From: Ruficoccus amylovorans | Lineage (GTDB): Bacteria; Verrucomicrobiota; Verrucomicrobiia; Opitutales; Cerasicoccaceae | Direction of reading: 5' to 3' | Length of the DNA: 41,535 nt | Assembly: GCF_014230085.1 (NCBI RefSeq) | Contig: NZ_JACHVB010000054.1 | Location: forward strand, 1-41,535 | Part shown: positions 22,338 to 31,013 of the stretch, piece after piece | How positions within the stretch are numbered: position 1 is the stretch's first letter | How the letters are laid out: each line of letters begins with the position of its first letter | Notes under the pieces: model-generated | What the model was told of the DNA's origin: nothing | Seen by the model: the letters and a program-made list of their open reading frames with translations, nothing else | Databases searched by the model: none | Translations under genes and position numbers: made by a program

Positions 22338-25334
22338 ATGCTTGAACGAACTCTGTTTAGCGATGAGCCTGTGAGGAATCATTGGTCCACTGAGGCCTAT
22401 GTATTGGGCAATGGTCGTATCGGGGCGGTGCCATATGGCCAGCCGGGGCGGGAACATGTCATGTTTAATGAGATTACGCTTTGGTCTGGACATGGCGGAC
22501 AGAAGGGCGCTTTCCAGCCTTTCGGCGATATATATGTAGCTTTGGATAGACACAATGCTGGGATCGAAAATTACCGTCGCGAACTAGACCTAAATGATGC
22601 GGAGCATCGTGTGTCTTATACCAAGGATGGTGTGACTTATCTGCGAGAAGCCTTTGTCAGCTATCCGGCGCAGGTCTTTGTTATGCGTCTGTCGGCCAGT
22701 GTTTCCGGGATGTTGTCAGGCTGGGTTGAGCTGACTGACCGTAACGGTGCCGTGATCAATGCCAAAGACAATCGGATCACTGCTACCGGAAGTATGCTAG
22801 GAAAGCAGTATTGCCGGACTCCTTGGTCGAATGATATCCCTGTGCCACCCTCTCCCCACGGAGCGGACTACCAAAGCCAGTTGGCGGTCTTGAATGCCGG
22901 AGGCGAACTGAAAACGGGGCCAGGTTTCATTGTTTTTACTGGCTGCGATACTCTGACGCTCATCCTAGGAGCACGCACCAATTACGTCCCCGATCCTGAT
23001 AAAGGTTGGCGCGGAGAGGAGCATCCACGTGTTCCCTTAACGCGAGAAGTTAATGCCGCTGTTCAATGTTCAATGCAGGAACTGCGCGAGGAACACCGCA
23101 AGGACTACCAAGCACTCTATGGACGTGTTTCGCTTGATCTTGGGAAGCCTTCTGAGGAGGTAAGCCAAATGCCCCTGAGCAAGCGTTTGAAGCTCTACAG
23201 TTTGAAAAAAGCAGATCCGGACTTGGAACGCCTGTTTTTCGACTATGGTCGATATCTAATGATCGCCTCCTCCCGGGATTCATTGCCCTCCAATCTCCAA
23301 GGGCTATGGAATGACGATCCTCGGCCAGTTTGGGATTGCGATTACCACACCAATATAAATCTCCAGATGAACTACTGGCCTGTGGAAATTGCTAATCTCA
23401 GTGAATGCGCAGAACCTTATTTTAAGTACATCGAAGACCAGGTGCCGGTATGGCGGGGAAAAACCGCTGAGCAGTTTGGCAAGGATACGCCGGGCTGGAC
23501 AGTAAGAACGGGCCATAACATTTTCGGCTATATGGGCTGGAATTGGAACACGACAGGAAATGCCTGGTTGGTTCAGCACTTTTGGGAGCATTATGCCTTT
23601 ACTTTGGATAAGAGGTTTTTGGCCGAGCGTGCCTATCCGATGCTAAAGGAGGTAAGCCTCTTTTGGATGTCTCAGCTCAAGGAGTTGCCAGACAAGCGCT
23701 TGGTAGCTCCCGAAGGATGGTCTCCGGAGCATGGGCCTCGTGCCGATGGTGTGACCTATGATCAAATGCTCGTCTGGGACCTTTTTAACAATACGGCGGA
23801 GGCTGCGGAAATTTTGGATGTCGATGAAGATTTCAGAAAAAGAGTGGCTGAGCATCGAGATCGCCTTGTCCGGCCACAGATCGGCTCATGGGGGCAGCTT
23901 CAGGAATGGATGGAGGACATGGATGATCCTAGGGACATTCATCGACACATATCGCATCTCATTGGTATTTATCCAGGTCGGCAAATCTCGACCACGCTTA
24001 CCCCTGAGTTGGCGGATGCCGCCAAGGTAAGCCTGAAAGCTCGAGGTGACTCCGGAACCAGTTGGTCTATGGCTTGGAAATCTGCACTCTGGGCGCGTCT
24101 TGGAGATGGGAAGCTCGCTCACCATATGCTACAAGGGCTTCTCAGTGGGGCGGGTATGCGCGGACGCGAATTGCGTGAAAAGCGTGAGACCATGGGAAGT
24201 CCTTTTATTGACGGGCAGGAATTCGACAATGGTGGCGGAACATCTGGCAATCTGTTGACTGTTCACCCCCCCTTTCAGATTGACGGAAACTTTGGTGGGA
24301 CCGCAGCCATTGCGGAAATGCTGCTTCAAAGCCATGCCAACGAAATTTCACTGTTGCCAGCTTTACCTGAGGTTTGGCCCGACGGTTCTTTTGAGGGATT
24401 GTGTGCGCGAGGCGGCTATCTCGTTGATGCACGTTGGAAAAACCACACGCTGGTATCTGCGACGATTGAGAGTCTCGGTGACAACACTGTGTATGTGCGC
24501 TATGGTGCCACAGTGGCTGAATTTGAGTTAAAATCAGGCCAAAAAATAACAGTGGATCGCGACCTCAAAACAGGAATTACGGGGAAGCGGAGCATTACGG
24601 TCATGCCCTTCGGTGACTCCATCACCGAAGGGTGTAATGGAAGCTTTTCTGTGTATCGGTATCCTCTTATAAAGAAACTTTTAGATACGGGTTATGATGT
24701 CGAATACGTTGGCACACGAGTAACGGGCCAGCAAGACCCAGAGTTTGGCCTGCTGCGTCATGAAGGCTATGGCGGAAAATCCGTCCATTTTTTAGCTGAC
24801 CTAACCCCAGAAATCTACCGGGCAAACCCCGCTGATTTGGTGCTGATTCACGCGGGGCACAACGAATGGGCCAATACCTCACCGGTGGAGAAGATGATTA
24901 TTAGTACAAGTCGCATCATCAAAGCCATGCGAAGCATTAATCCGTACGTGATCATTTTGCTCAGTCAGGTCATCCCCAGTGGTGTACTTGAAAAATATTG
25001 CTATATCCCTGAGCTAAATCAGGCACTTGCGGATCTGGCGGCGAAAATGAATCGGCATGACCAGCACGTTATGATCGTTAACCAGTGCTCCGGGTTTGTT
25101 TGGGAGGATGACACAGTGGCCGATCATGTGCACCCGAATGCCCGAGGTGCTGAGAAAATGGCGCAGAAATGGTTCGAGACTCTGGTTGAAATTTTGCCAC
25201 CTCCGGCTAAGCCGCTTTCTCCCAATGGATGTTCTGATACCAGCCACCCAGGGCGACCGTTGAAACCACTTTGGACTGACGCATGCCACCCCGGCAATGT
25301 GACAGTAGCCATAATACCAAAAACAAACGAATAG
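22338..25334 (+). CDS. GH95 alpha-L-fucosidase/galactosidase fused to a CE3-like SGNH esterase
   Basis: 998 residues from ATG 22338 (a GTG directly before it is possible). Residues 1 to about 745 form a GH95 enzyme: '[16 protein letters not shown]', 'FNEITLWSG', and the catalytic set Asn339 and Asn341 in '[14 protein letters not shown]', Glu464 in WSPEHGP, and Asp649 in QIDGNFGG. These match by motif the asparagines, acid and aspartate known from fucosidase AfcA. Residues from about 755 form an SGNH hydrolase: Ser761 in GDSITEG, Gly in HEGYGGKS, Asn in HAGHNEW, and Asp/His932 in DHVHPNARG, closest in look to CE3 acetylxylan esterases. No signal peptide is visible, so it is predicted cytoplasmic and would act on imported acetylated oligosaccharides. 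It is the first gene of the AraC locus, ending 12 bp before the next gene. Confidence 0.9.
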   Translation: MLERTLFSDEPVRNHWSTEAYVLGNGRIGAVPYGQPGREHVMFNEITLWSGHGGQKGAFQPFGDIYVALDRHNAGIENYRRELDLNDAEHRVSYTKDGVTYLREAFVSYPAQVFVMRLSASVSGMLSGWVELTDRNGAVINAKDNRITATGSMLGKQYCRTPWSNDIPVPPSPHGADYQSQLAVLNAGGELKTGPGFIVFTGCDTLTLILGARTNYVPDPDKGWRGEEHPRVPLTREVNAAVQCSMQELREEHRKDYQALYGRVSLDLGKPSEEVSQMPLSKRLKLYSLKKADPDLERLFFDYGRYLMIASSRDSLPSNLQGLWNDDPRPVWDCDYHTNINLQMNYWPVEIANLSECAEPYFKYIEDQVPVWRGKTAEQFGKDTPGWTVRTGHNIFGYMGWNWNTTGNAWLVQHFWEHYAFTLDKRFLAERAYPMLKEVSLFWMSQLKELPDKRLVAPEGWSPEHGPRADGVTYDQMLVWDLFNNTAEAAEILDVDEDFRKRVAEHRDRLVRPQIGSWGQLQEWMEDMDDPRDIHRHISHLIGIYPGRQISTTLTPELADAAKVSLKARGDSGTSWSMAWKSALWARLGDGKLAHHMLQGLLSGAGMRGRELREKRETMGSPFIDGQEFDNGGGTSGNLLTVHPPFQIDGNFGGTAAIAEMLLQSHANEISLLPALPEVWPDGSFEGLCARGGYLVDARWKNHTLVSATIESLGDNTVYVRYGATVAEFELKSGQKITVDRDLKTGITGKRSITVMPFGDSITEGCNGSFSVYRYPLIKKLLDTGYDVEYVGTRVTGQQDPEFGLLRHEGYGGKSVHFLADLTPEIYRANPADLVLIHAGHNEWANTSPVEKMIISTSRIIKAMRSINPYVIILLSQVIPSGVLEKYCYIPELNQALADLAAKMNRHDQHVMIVNQCSGFVWEDDTVADHVHPNARGAEKMAQKWFETLVEILPPPAKPLSPNGCSDTSHPGRPLKPLWTDACHPGNVTVAIIPKTNE

Positions 25335-25346
25335 TCCAATAAGACC

Positions 25347-26192
25347 ATGAAAACTACGTTCCCCCAAAAGATTACCCTACTCGGGGCATCATTGCTTCTG
25401 CCCCTGTCGGCATCTCATGCCGATACCATCGTCTATGAACAAAACTTCGACACAACAGGCACATGGTACGTTAATGAGAGCGTCAGCAGCCCTGCGAACA
25501 GCCCCAATGGTTGGTGGAGCAATGACCTCTCCCAGGCTGACCCGTTCATTGATCGGGGCGCTCGGATCAGTGATGGTCTTGCCTCCACTGGTCATGGCAA
25601 TACGCTCAATCTTTATAGCCAAAACGGTTCCACGAAGGCCGAAGAGCAGGCTTCGTATAGCTTCAGCGAAACGGTCACGCAAGGCTCGTTCGAGTTTGCC
25701 GTCCGCGCCCCTAGCTATAATAGTGTATATGTGTATTTCGGGGAGAAGGGGGTTCCTACATTTGACAACTTTTACCTGACGATCTCAGCGAGTACCGTCA
25801 GTCTGAATGCCGGCAGCCCCACTAACGACAAGATAAGCGCCCAGCCTTGGGGGGGGAGTAGCCACTCCAGCACGGACTTCTATGTGTTCAAGATCACCTT
25901 TGATGAGTCCAGCGAAGCGGTAAGCGTGTTTCTGGACGGTGCCGCCTCCCCCATCATCTCCATGGAAAGTGGCATCGTGTCCGCTGGCATACTCACCGGT
26001 ACGATCGAGGGAATGGAGTCTGGAACGTATGAGATGGGACGGGTCGGGTTCAATGGACCTTACGGTGGAGGTTACAGCAGTATTCACATTGACGATATCG
26101 TGCTGACCAGCATCCCCGAACCGTCCTGTGCGGCTTTGCTCTGCGGGAGCGTCGCGTTGCTGGGCCTGCTACTCCGTCGACGTTGCCGATAA
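25347..26192 (+). CDS. PEP-CTERM lectin-like secreted protein
   Basis: 281 residues. A signal peptide (KITLLGASLLLPLSASHA) precedes one beta-rich module of about 220 residues ('YEQNFDTTGTWYVNESVSSP' to SSIHIDDIVLTS). The end is a standard PEP-CTERM sorting signal: IPEP, a hydrophobic span and RRRCR. Such proteins are cut and anchored by an exosortase-type system (XrtA family), which is not encoded here. The module recurs twice in the 1352-residue glycosidase (33475-37533), so it is probably a carbohydrate-binding fold of concanavalin type. That is inference. It lies 12 bp after the GH95-SGNH gene. A surface-held glycan-capture role is likely. Confidence 0.85.
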   Translation: MKTTFPQKITLLGASLLLPLSASHADTIVYEQNFDTTGTWYVNESVSSPANSPNGWWSNDLSQADPFIDRGARISDGLASTGHGNTLNLYSQNGSTKAEEQASYSFSETVTQGSFEFAVRAPSYNSVYVYFGEKGVPTFDNFYLTISASTVSLNAGSPTNDKISAQPWGGSSHSSTDFYVFKITFDESSEAVSVFLDGAASPIISMESGIVSAGILTGTIEGMESGTYEMGRVGFNGPYGGGYSSIHIDDIVLTSIPEPSCAALLCGSVALLGLLLRRRCR

Positions 26193-26275
26193 GCAATCGA
26201 CGGCTAGAGAGCAACAACGTTCCTATAGCTATTACATCTACGCGTTACGCAACTGTAAGCCAATAACATTGAAAC

Positions 26276-26310
26276 GGGGGAGGGGGAAACTTAAAAGGTG
26301 GCCCCCCCCC
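26276..26310 (+). other. G-run/C-run hairpin upstream of pseudopilin
   Basis: GGGGGAGGGGG (26276-26286) is followed 15 bp later by nine C (26302-26310), ending 24 bp before the pseudopilin ATG. The two runs can pair into a very stable stem, or the G-run could form a quadruplex. Homopolymers of this length also slip readily. No T-run follows. Confidence 0.5.
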
Positions 26311-26334
26311 ATTTCTAACAGAACTATCCTTAGC

Positions 26335-27006
26335 ATGATAAACACAAGCGGATTTAAAAGAATGAGGGGATTCACCCTGATCGAATTACTGGCCGTTATT
26401 GCAGTCATCGCAGTTATCGCAGGTATTCTCATTCCAGTCACCTCGAGTGTGAGAAAGAACGCACGCACCATGCAGGCGGCAAGTAATCTCCGCAGTTGGG
26501 GAGGTTATCTTTCACTGTATGCTGCTGAACATGGGGGGCGGCACCCCTGCGCGACCGCCACCAACTCAAAAGGCCAAAAGGTATGGCAATGGAAAGACCA
26601 ACTTGTGCCTTACGTGGAAAAGGAACTTCGCATTCAACTTATGTCGGACCCGAACCTTCCGTCCGGGGCGGTAAGTCGGATGTTTAATGCAGACACCACA
26701 TTTTCTTCCTGTTATGCCATGAATGTGAAGGTAGCTACGTTGCGCGAATCCCCCTCCTACCTGTGGAGCATCGAGCGACTCGGTAACCCTACTCGGTTCA
26801 TTGAACTAGCGGACGGCAAGTGGAATGACGCATGGCGAACTTGTGCAGAGACGTTTTACCACGATCCTGAAAAACCACAAAACAGTAGCATTGATTTTCG
26901 ACAAAGTGGCGATCGCGCAAACGTCCTCTTTGCTGATGGCCATGTGAATACCATGAAGCGAGAAGACATTAAAAAGAGTATGATTAATATAGATGGACTA
27001 GACTAA
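26335..27006 (+). CDS. Type II secretion-like pseudopilin (N-methylation prepilin)
   Basis: 223 residues from ATG 26335 (ATG 26362 is also possible). The prepilin signal is 'MRGFTLIELLAVIAVIAVIA', with Gly before the Phe cleavage site and Glu at position +5, as required for PilD-type processing. After it come 'SNLRSWGGYLSLYAAEHGGR' and a C terminus with 'SGDRANVLFADGHVNTMKRE', the H-X9-DG-type tail common in Verrucomicrobiota/Planctomycetota/Lentisphaerota. In these phyla dozens of such lone pseudopilins sit beside glycan-degradation genes. Function is not established, and a role in exporting or displaying enzymes is a guess. No other secretion genes are nearby. Confidence 0.85.
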   Translation: MINTSGFKRMRGFTLIELLAVIAVIAVIAGILIPVTSSVRKNARTMQAASNLRSWGGYLSLYAAEHGGRHPCATATNSKGQKVWQWKDQLVPYVEKELRIQLMSDPNLPSGAVSRMFNADTTFSSCYAMNVKVATLRESPSYLWSIERLGNPTRFIELADGKWNDAWRTCAETFYHDPEKPQNSSIDFRQSGDRANVLFADGHVNTMKREDIKKSMINIDGLD

Positions 27007-27051
27007 TGAACCGGCGCTAAGACGGTTGGTTGATCGATGCAATAGGCTCTA

Positions 27052-27070
27052 TGCTAACGATAGCTTAGCA
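27052..27070. promoter_or_regulatory. Palindrome TGCTAA-N7-TTAGCA
   Basis: A perfect 6-bp inverted repeat 35 bp before the GH-A glycosidase start and 46 bp after the pseudopilin stop. It is a candidate operator or RNA hairpin. No T-run follows, so a terminator is unlikely. Confidence 0.35.
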
Positions 27071-27104
27071 TTCCACTCTATATGACAGAACCTCTTGTTC
27101 TTTT

Positions 27105-29405
27105 ATGAAGAAAAAAAAGTTGTTACTACCTCTGTGTATTCTCTCTACCGTAACTGTATGGAACGTAGCCACCGTCGGTGGCGAGGACAAGGGAGGCAAA
27201 GAACCTTCCCCTACGCTTATCTTTGAAGAGTCCGAGGACTACAAGGCCGTTGATATGAGTCATCCGTCCGTCAAGGCGGGCAGTGCGCTCGATCTTTCCG
27301 GGCTGGTGGACGCTCCTGCCGGGCAGTACGGGAGGCTGACGGTTAACGAGCAGGGGAAATTCGCGTTTGAAACAGACCCAACCGCGTTTCGTCTTTTTGG
27401 ATATAACAAGATACCGGAGGGAATTTGGCGCGATGTCTCTGACGAGGAGTTTGAGCAGAATGCCATCAACTACGCGCAGGCCGCGCGTGCGCAGGGATAC
27501 AACATGGTGCGCTTGCACGGGATTGACCTCTGGCTGATGAGAGACACCAGCGCAGACCTTGAGTTCAATCCCCAAATCCTTGACCGCTTTGACCGTATCG
27601 TAGCGGAACTCAAGAAACAGGGTATATATGTGCATTACGTCGTCATGTCATACCTGCACTATGACGTGCTCAACCGCGAAAACTATTGGAACCGTATGGA
27701 CGAGAACTATATGCATAAGCTGATGTTCGCCATCGGGCGTGGCGATGAACGCGAGCGGTTCAGCGAGGGAGCCAGCCGGCTTCTGAATCATGTGAATCCC
27801 TATACAGGGCTTGCATGGAAAGACGATCCCGCCGTGGCGATAGTCGAGTGCTTCAATGAAATGTATCTCGGCATTTCTGAAATCAACAGTGTCGCCATCG
27901 ATTATCCCGATGAATACCGCCTTTTCGTCAACAAGTGGGCTGAGTGGCTAAATAAACGCTACGAGGGTAAGACAGAGGCCGAGCTGCCGGAATGGGTGAG
28001 CGGAATCGACCTGCAAAATCCGCCGGTCCCGGGGGTGGGGGGGGAATATGAGGCAGCGAAGGACGACTACGGACGTTTTTTGTATGACTGCGTTGTTGAG
28101 ACCAACACTTGGGGGCAGGACACGCTCCGGCAAATCGGCTATGATGGACTTGTGACCAATACCTACAACGGTCTTTACGGGGCTGCGGCTGCATGGAGCT
28201 CGCTTCCAGTTGCCGACACGCACAACTATTTCGAGCACCCGTACGGACCCTCAGAAAGGCGGAGCGTTGGGCAGCGAAGCTCGATAAATACCCCCTGGTG
28301 CTTTCCTAGCATCGCCGCCTCTCGCCTTTATGGGCGTCCTTTTACGGTGAGCGAATACAATTATCCGTTTTGGAACCAATTCCAGTATGAGATGCCGCTC
28401 ACCTTTGGTGCCTACGCTGCCTTTCAGGGCTTCGATAGCCTGGAGGTCTATGAAGCCTCTGTGTACCTTAACTTGGACAACCAACGACTGGGGTCCTTCA
28501 ATGTTGGCGTTTCTCCGGTACAGCGAGGCGGGGAGTTCTTGACGGCGATGCTTTACAAACGCGGCGACGTCGCGCCTGCGAATAACCGTGTTGCACTACT
28601 TATTCCTGAAGAATTTCTGTTCACTGATGGCAACTCGCTAAAAGGCGTATCGAGCCAACAAAACAAACTTTCGCTGATGACCGGGTTTAGCCTAATCTTT
28701 CCCTCGCTTAGCCCTTCAGTTGAAATTAGCGAGGACATATATCCTGACCTAATTCTCCTGCCTTCTGGAACGACTGGGATCAAATCCACGGGATGGAGTA
28801 CAGAAATGCTCTCAGACTACGTCATCGAGAATTCGGCGCTGGCCGAAACAGTGGATGACCTCAAATGGGAAGGTATTCTGCCTGACAACAACCTTACGGA
28901 CCTCGACAAGGGCATTTACCAAAGCGACACGGGTGAAATAACCCTCCGCCGCGATGCATTTGAGATCACAGTCATCACGCCGAAAACGGAGGCTGTGGCA
29001 ATGCTTGCCGGGAACAACCGCAAGCTCGGAGCACTAACGATTAAAAGCACGGACACGAAGGGCCTGTTTGGCGTGACTGCCGTGGATAACTGCCCCTTGG
29101 TGGAGTCCGAGAGGCTCGTTCTCGTTGTTGCCACCGAAGTAGTCAACACAGGAATGGAACTAACATCGGACCGTATCACCTGCCTCCAGCTCGGTACGGC
29201 ACCCGTCCTGATGAAGACAGTAAATTTCTCTATTGGGCTTTCCCACCAAGCTGCCGATCAGCTTCGCTGTTTTGCTTTGCGTATCGACGGCGAACGCATG
29301 CAGGAAATCCCGCTCACTGTGGGCGACGGCCATGTCACGCTCGAGGTTGATACCGCCGCGCTTGCTGATGGCCCCACTCCCTTTTTCGAATTAACGACAG
29401 ACTAA
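27105..29405 (+). CDS. Clan GH-A glycoside hydrolase, secreted
   Basis: 766 residues with a signal peptide (KKLLLPLCILSTVTVWNVAT). The (beta/alpha)8 region carries the acid/base in 'AIVECFNEMYLG' (Glu252, after the Asn of the clan NE motif) and a probable nucleophile in 'PFTVSEYNYPFWN' (Glu417). 'GFNxxRLHG'-like text ('AQGYNMVRLHGIDLWL') marks strand 2. From about residue 500 a beta-rich C-terminal region follows ('SDTGEITLRRDAFEITVITP', 'NTGMELTSDRI'). It is in the style of GH5/GH39/GH42 relatives, but I cannot assign a family number. The protein shares its whole length with the catalytic part of 33475-37533. The palindrome 35 bp upstream may regulate it. Confidence 0.82.
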   Translation: MKKKKLLLPLCILSTVTVWNVATVGGEDKGGKEPSPTLIFEESEDYKAVDMSHPSVKAGSALDLSGLVDAPAGQYGRLTVNEQGKFAFETDPTAFRLFGYNKIPEGIWRDVSDEEFEQNAINYAQAARAQGYNMVRLHGIDLWLMRDTSADLEFNPQILDRFDRIVAELKKQGIYVHYVVMSYLHYDVLNRENYWNRMDENYMHKLMFAIGRGDERERFSEGASRLLNHVNPYTGLAWKDDPAVAIVECFNEMYLGISEINSVAIDYPDEYRLFVNKWAEWLNKRYEGKTEAELPEWVSGIDLQNPPVPGVGGEYEAAKDDYGRFLYDCVVETNTWGQDTLRQIGYDGLVTNTYNGLYGAAAAWSSLPVADTHNYFEHPYGPSERRSVGQRSSINTPWCFPSIAASRLYGRPFTVSEYNYPFWNQFQYEMPLTFGAYAAFQGFDSLEVYEASVYLNLDNQRLGSFNVGVSPVQRGGEFLTAMLYKRGDVAPANNRVALLIPEEFLFTDGNSLKGVSSQQNKLSLMTGFSLIFPSLSPSVEISEDIYPDLILLPSGTTGIKSTGWSTEMLSDYVIENSALAETVDDLKWEGILPDNNLTDLDKGIYQSDTGEITLRRDAFEITVITPKTEAVAMLAGNNRKLGALTIKSTDTKGLFGVTAVDNCPLVESERLVLVVATEVVNTGMELTSDRITCLQLGTAPVLMKTVNFSIGLSHQAADQLRCFALRIDGERMQEIPLTVGDGHVTLEVDTAALADGPTPFFELTTD
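29308..29398 (+). repeat. 91-bp stretch identical to 37037-37127
   Basis: The last 91 bp of the coding region before the final codons are base-for-base identical to the same place in the giant glycosidase, although the two genes otherwise differ at many third positions. This indicates recent gene conversion or a selected sequence. Confidence 0.9.
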
Positions 29406-29515
29406 GTTCCGCACTTTCTATGGTAACTGCGAAAAGTGATGGGGATACTGCGGGGGGCATCATGCCCAAATATGCGTGACCACGATAAGAAAGGAAATGC
29501 GACTGAAAAAGTATT

Positions 29516-30910
29516 ATGATTAAATCGAAGGCAATAGTTCTATCGCAACACGTTATTATGAAAACACTAAGTAATTTGGCAAGACAGGCTTTGAGTCGTT
29601 TGGTCGTCGATGATCCCGAAATAGATTTTAGGATTAAATCAGGCATTGAGGTGAATCGAAAGGGATTCGCTGAAATTTCATTGGTTGACAGGGAAGGGCA
29701 GGAAATCGAGGCGGCTGAAATTACCTACCGGCATTTAAAACATGAGTACCAGTTTGGCTGCAACGCATTTATGCTGGAACAATTTCAGGACCCGGAGCGG
29801 AACGCTGGCTATAAGGAGATGTTCTCAGATATTTTTAATTTGGCAGTGGTTCCGTTTTACTGGAATGCGCTTGAGCCGGAGCCAGGGAAATACCGTTTCG
29901 GGAAGGATAGCCTGAATATTTACCGTCGTCCGCCAGTAGATCTTGTGCTCGAATTTTGTGAAGAATACAACATCACCCCAAAGGGCCACTGTTTGGTCTG
30001 GCAGATGGCGGCACCGTCGTGGGTTCCCAATAACAAGGCAGAGATGGAGCGTTGCCTTGAAAAACGTATTCAGGTCATTGCCGAGCGATACGCCTCGAAG
30101 ATTTCAATATGGGATGTTTGTAATGAGGCACTGCAGTGGAAGCCACACGTACACTCGATTGCATTACCGGACGAGCATATGGAAAAGGCCTTCAAGATGG
30201 CCGCGAAGTATTTTCCGGAATCCTCCCAACTCATTTACAACGAAGGGCCTTGGGTGAGTTGGAACGATTTTCATGGAGATTACACCCCCCCGTACCTGCT
30301 GGCCCGGCATCTGCTTAATTCGGGACTTCGTGTTGGTGGCTTTGGGCTTCAATATCATATGGCATTCTACGGTGATAATTTCCAGCAGCTTGCTGATTGG
30401 TCTAAACAGTTCAGCAATCAGTGGCTTCTTTTCGCGCACATGGATATTTACGGGAAGCTGGGGCTTCCGCTGAATGTTTCAGAAATTACAATTCCGTCTC
30501 AAGATGACGCCCTAGGAGATGGGGAGCGCTTTCAGGAACTGGTGACAGAGAAGTTATATCGGATTTGGTTTAGCCATCCTGCAACCGAAGGTATCGTTTG
30601 GTGGAACTTAGTCGACAACACGGCTTTTGTTGACCCGATGGACTCCAATAACAATCAAGGAGAAAACCGTTACTTGGGTGGCTTACTTAAGAGTGATTTA
30701 AAGCCGAAGAGATCTTATCGAGTGCTTAAGCGCTTGATAAAAGAAGAATGGCATAGCTCTGGAACGTTAAATTATCAGAAGGGGGTGGCTAATAAGTTTC
30801 ATGGCTTCTATGGGGACTATGAGTTGAAAATTAAAACGAATTTAGGTGAGTTTACTCATAATGTCTCTCTATCGAAAAAAGCGGATAATATGTACTGTAT
30901 CGGTTGTTGA
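29516..30910 (+). CDS. GH10 endo-beta-1,4-xylanase-type enzyme
   Basis: 464 residues from ATG 29516 (or 450 from ATG 29558). A short N-terminal beta unit 'GFAEISLVDREGQEIEAAEI' leads to 'HEYQFGCNAF', common in GH10 enzymes of this group. Then follow the GH10 landmarks: 'VPFYWNALEPEPGKYRF', 'KGHCLVWQMAAPSWV', acid/base Glu204 in 'IWDVCNEALQW', 'VGGFGLQYHMAFYGDN', nucleophile Glu323 in 'LNVSEITIP', and 'EGIVWWNLVDN'. The last 55 residues ('FHGFYGDYELKI') are a beta extension. GH10 members cleave internal xylan bonds. No convincing signal peptide is present, so it may be intracellular and act on short oligosaccharides. The gene is AT-richer than the clusters upstream. Confidence 0.9.
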   Translation: MIKSKAIVLSQHVIMKTLSNLARQALSRLVVDDPEIDFRIKSGIEVNRKGFAEISLVDREGQEIEAAEITYRHLKHEYQFGCNAFMLEQFQDPERNAGYKEMFSDIFNLAVVPFYWNALEPEPGKYRFGKDSLNIYRRPPVDLVLEFCEEYNITPKGHCLVWQMAAPSWVPNNKAEMERCLEKRIQVIAERYASKISIWDVCNEALQWKPHVHSIALPDEHMEKAFKMAAKYFPESSQLIYNEGPWVSWNDFHGDYTPPYLLARHLLNSGLRVGGFGLQYHMAFYGDNFQQLADWSKQFSNQWLLFAHMDIYGKLGLPLNVSEITIPSQDDALGDGERFQELVTEKLYRIWFSHPATEGIVWWNLVDNTAFVDPMDSNNNQGENRYLGGLLKSDLKPKRSYRVLKRLIKEEWHSSGTLNYQKGVANKFHGFYGDYELKIKTNLGEFTHNVSLSKKADNMYCIGC

Positions 30911-31013
30911 ACATACCACCCTAATGTATCGGGATTATATATCCCCCTCCAGAATAAGCTGCTACCTGGTTTATTGAATACTATTCCCCCCCCTTAATGT
31001 TTAGTCCTGCGTT

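Noticed and set aside
26128-26334. N-terminal extension of the pseudopilin
   Set aside because: It overlaps the PEP-CTERM gene, crosses the G/C tracts and would bury the prepilin signal 78 residues into the protein. ATG 26335 or 26362 is the real start.
26335-27006. A type II secretion operon
   Set aside because: Only a lone pseudopilin is present, with no secretin, ATPase or platform protein. Such single pseudopilins are common in this phylum.
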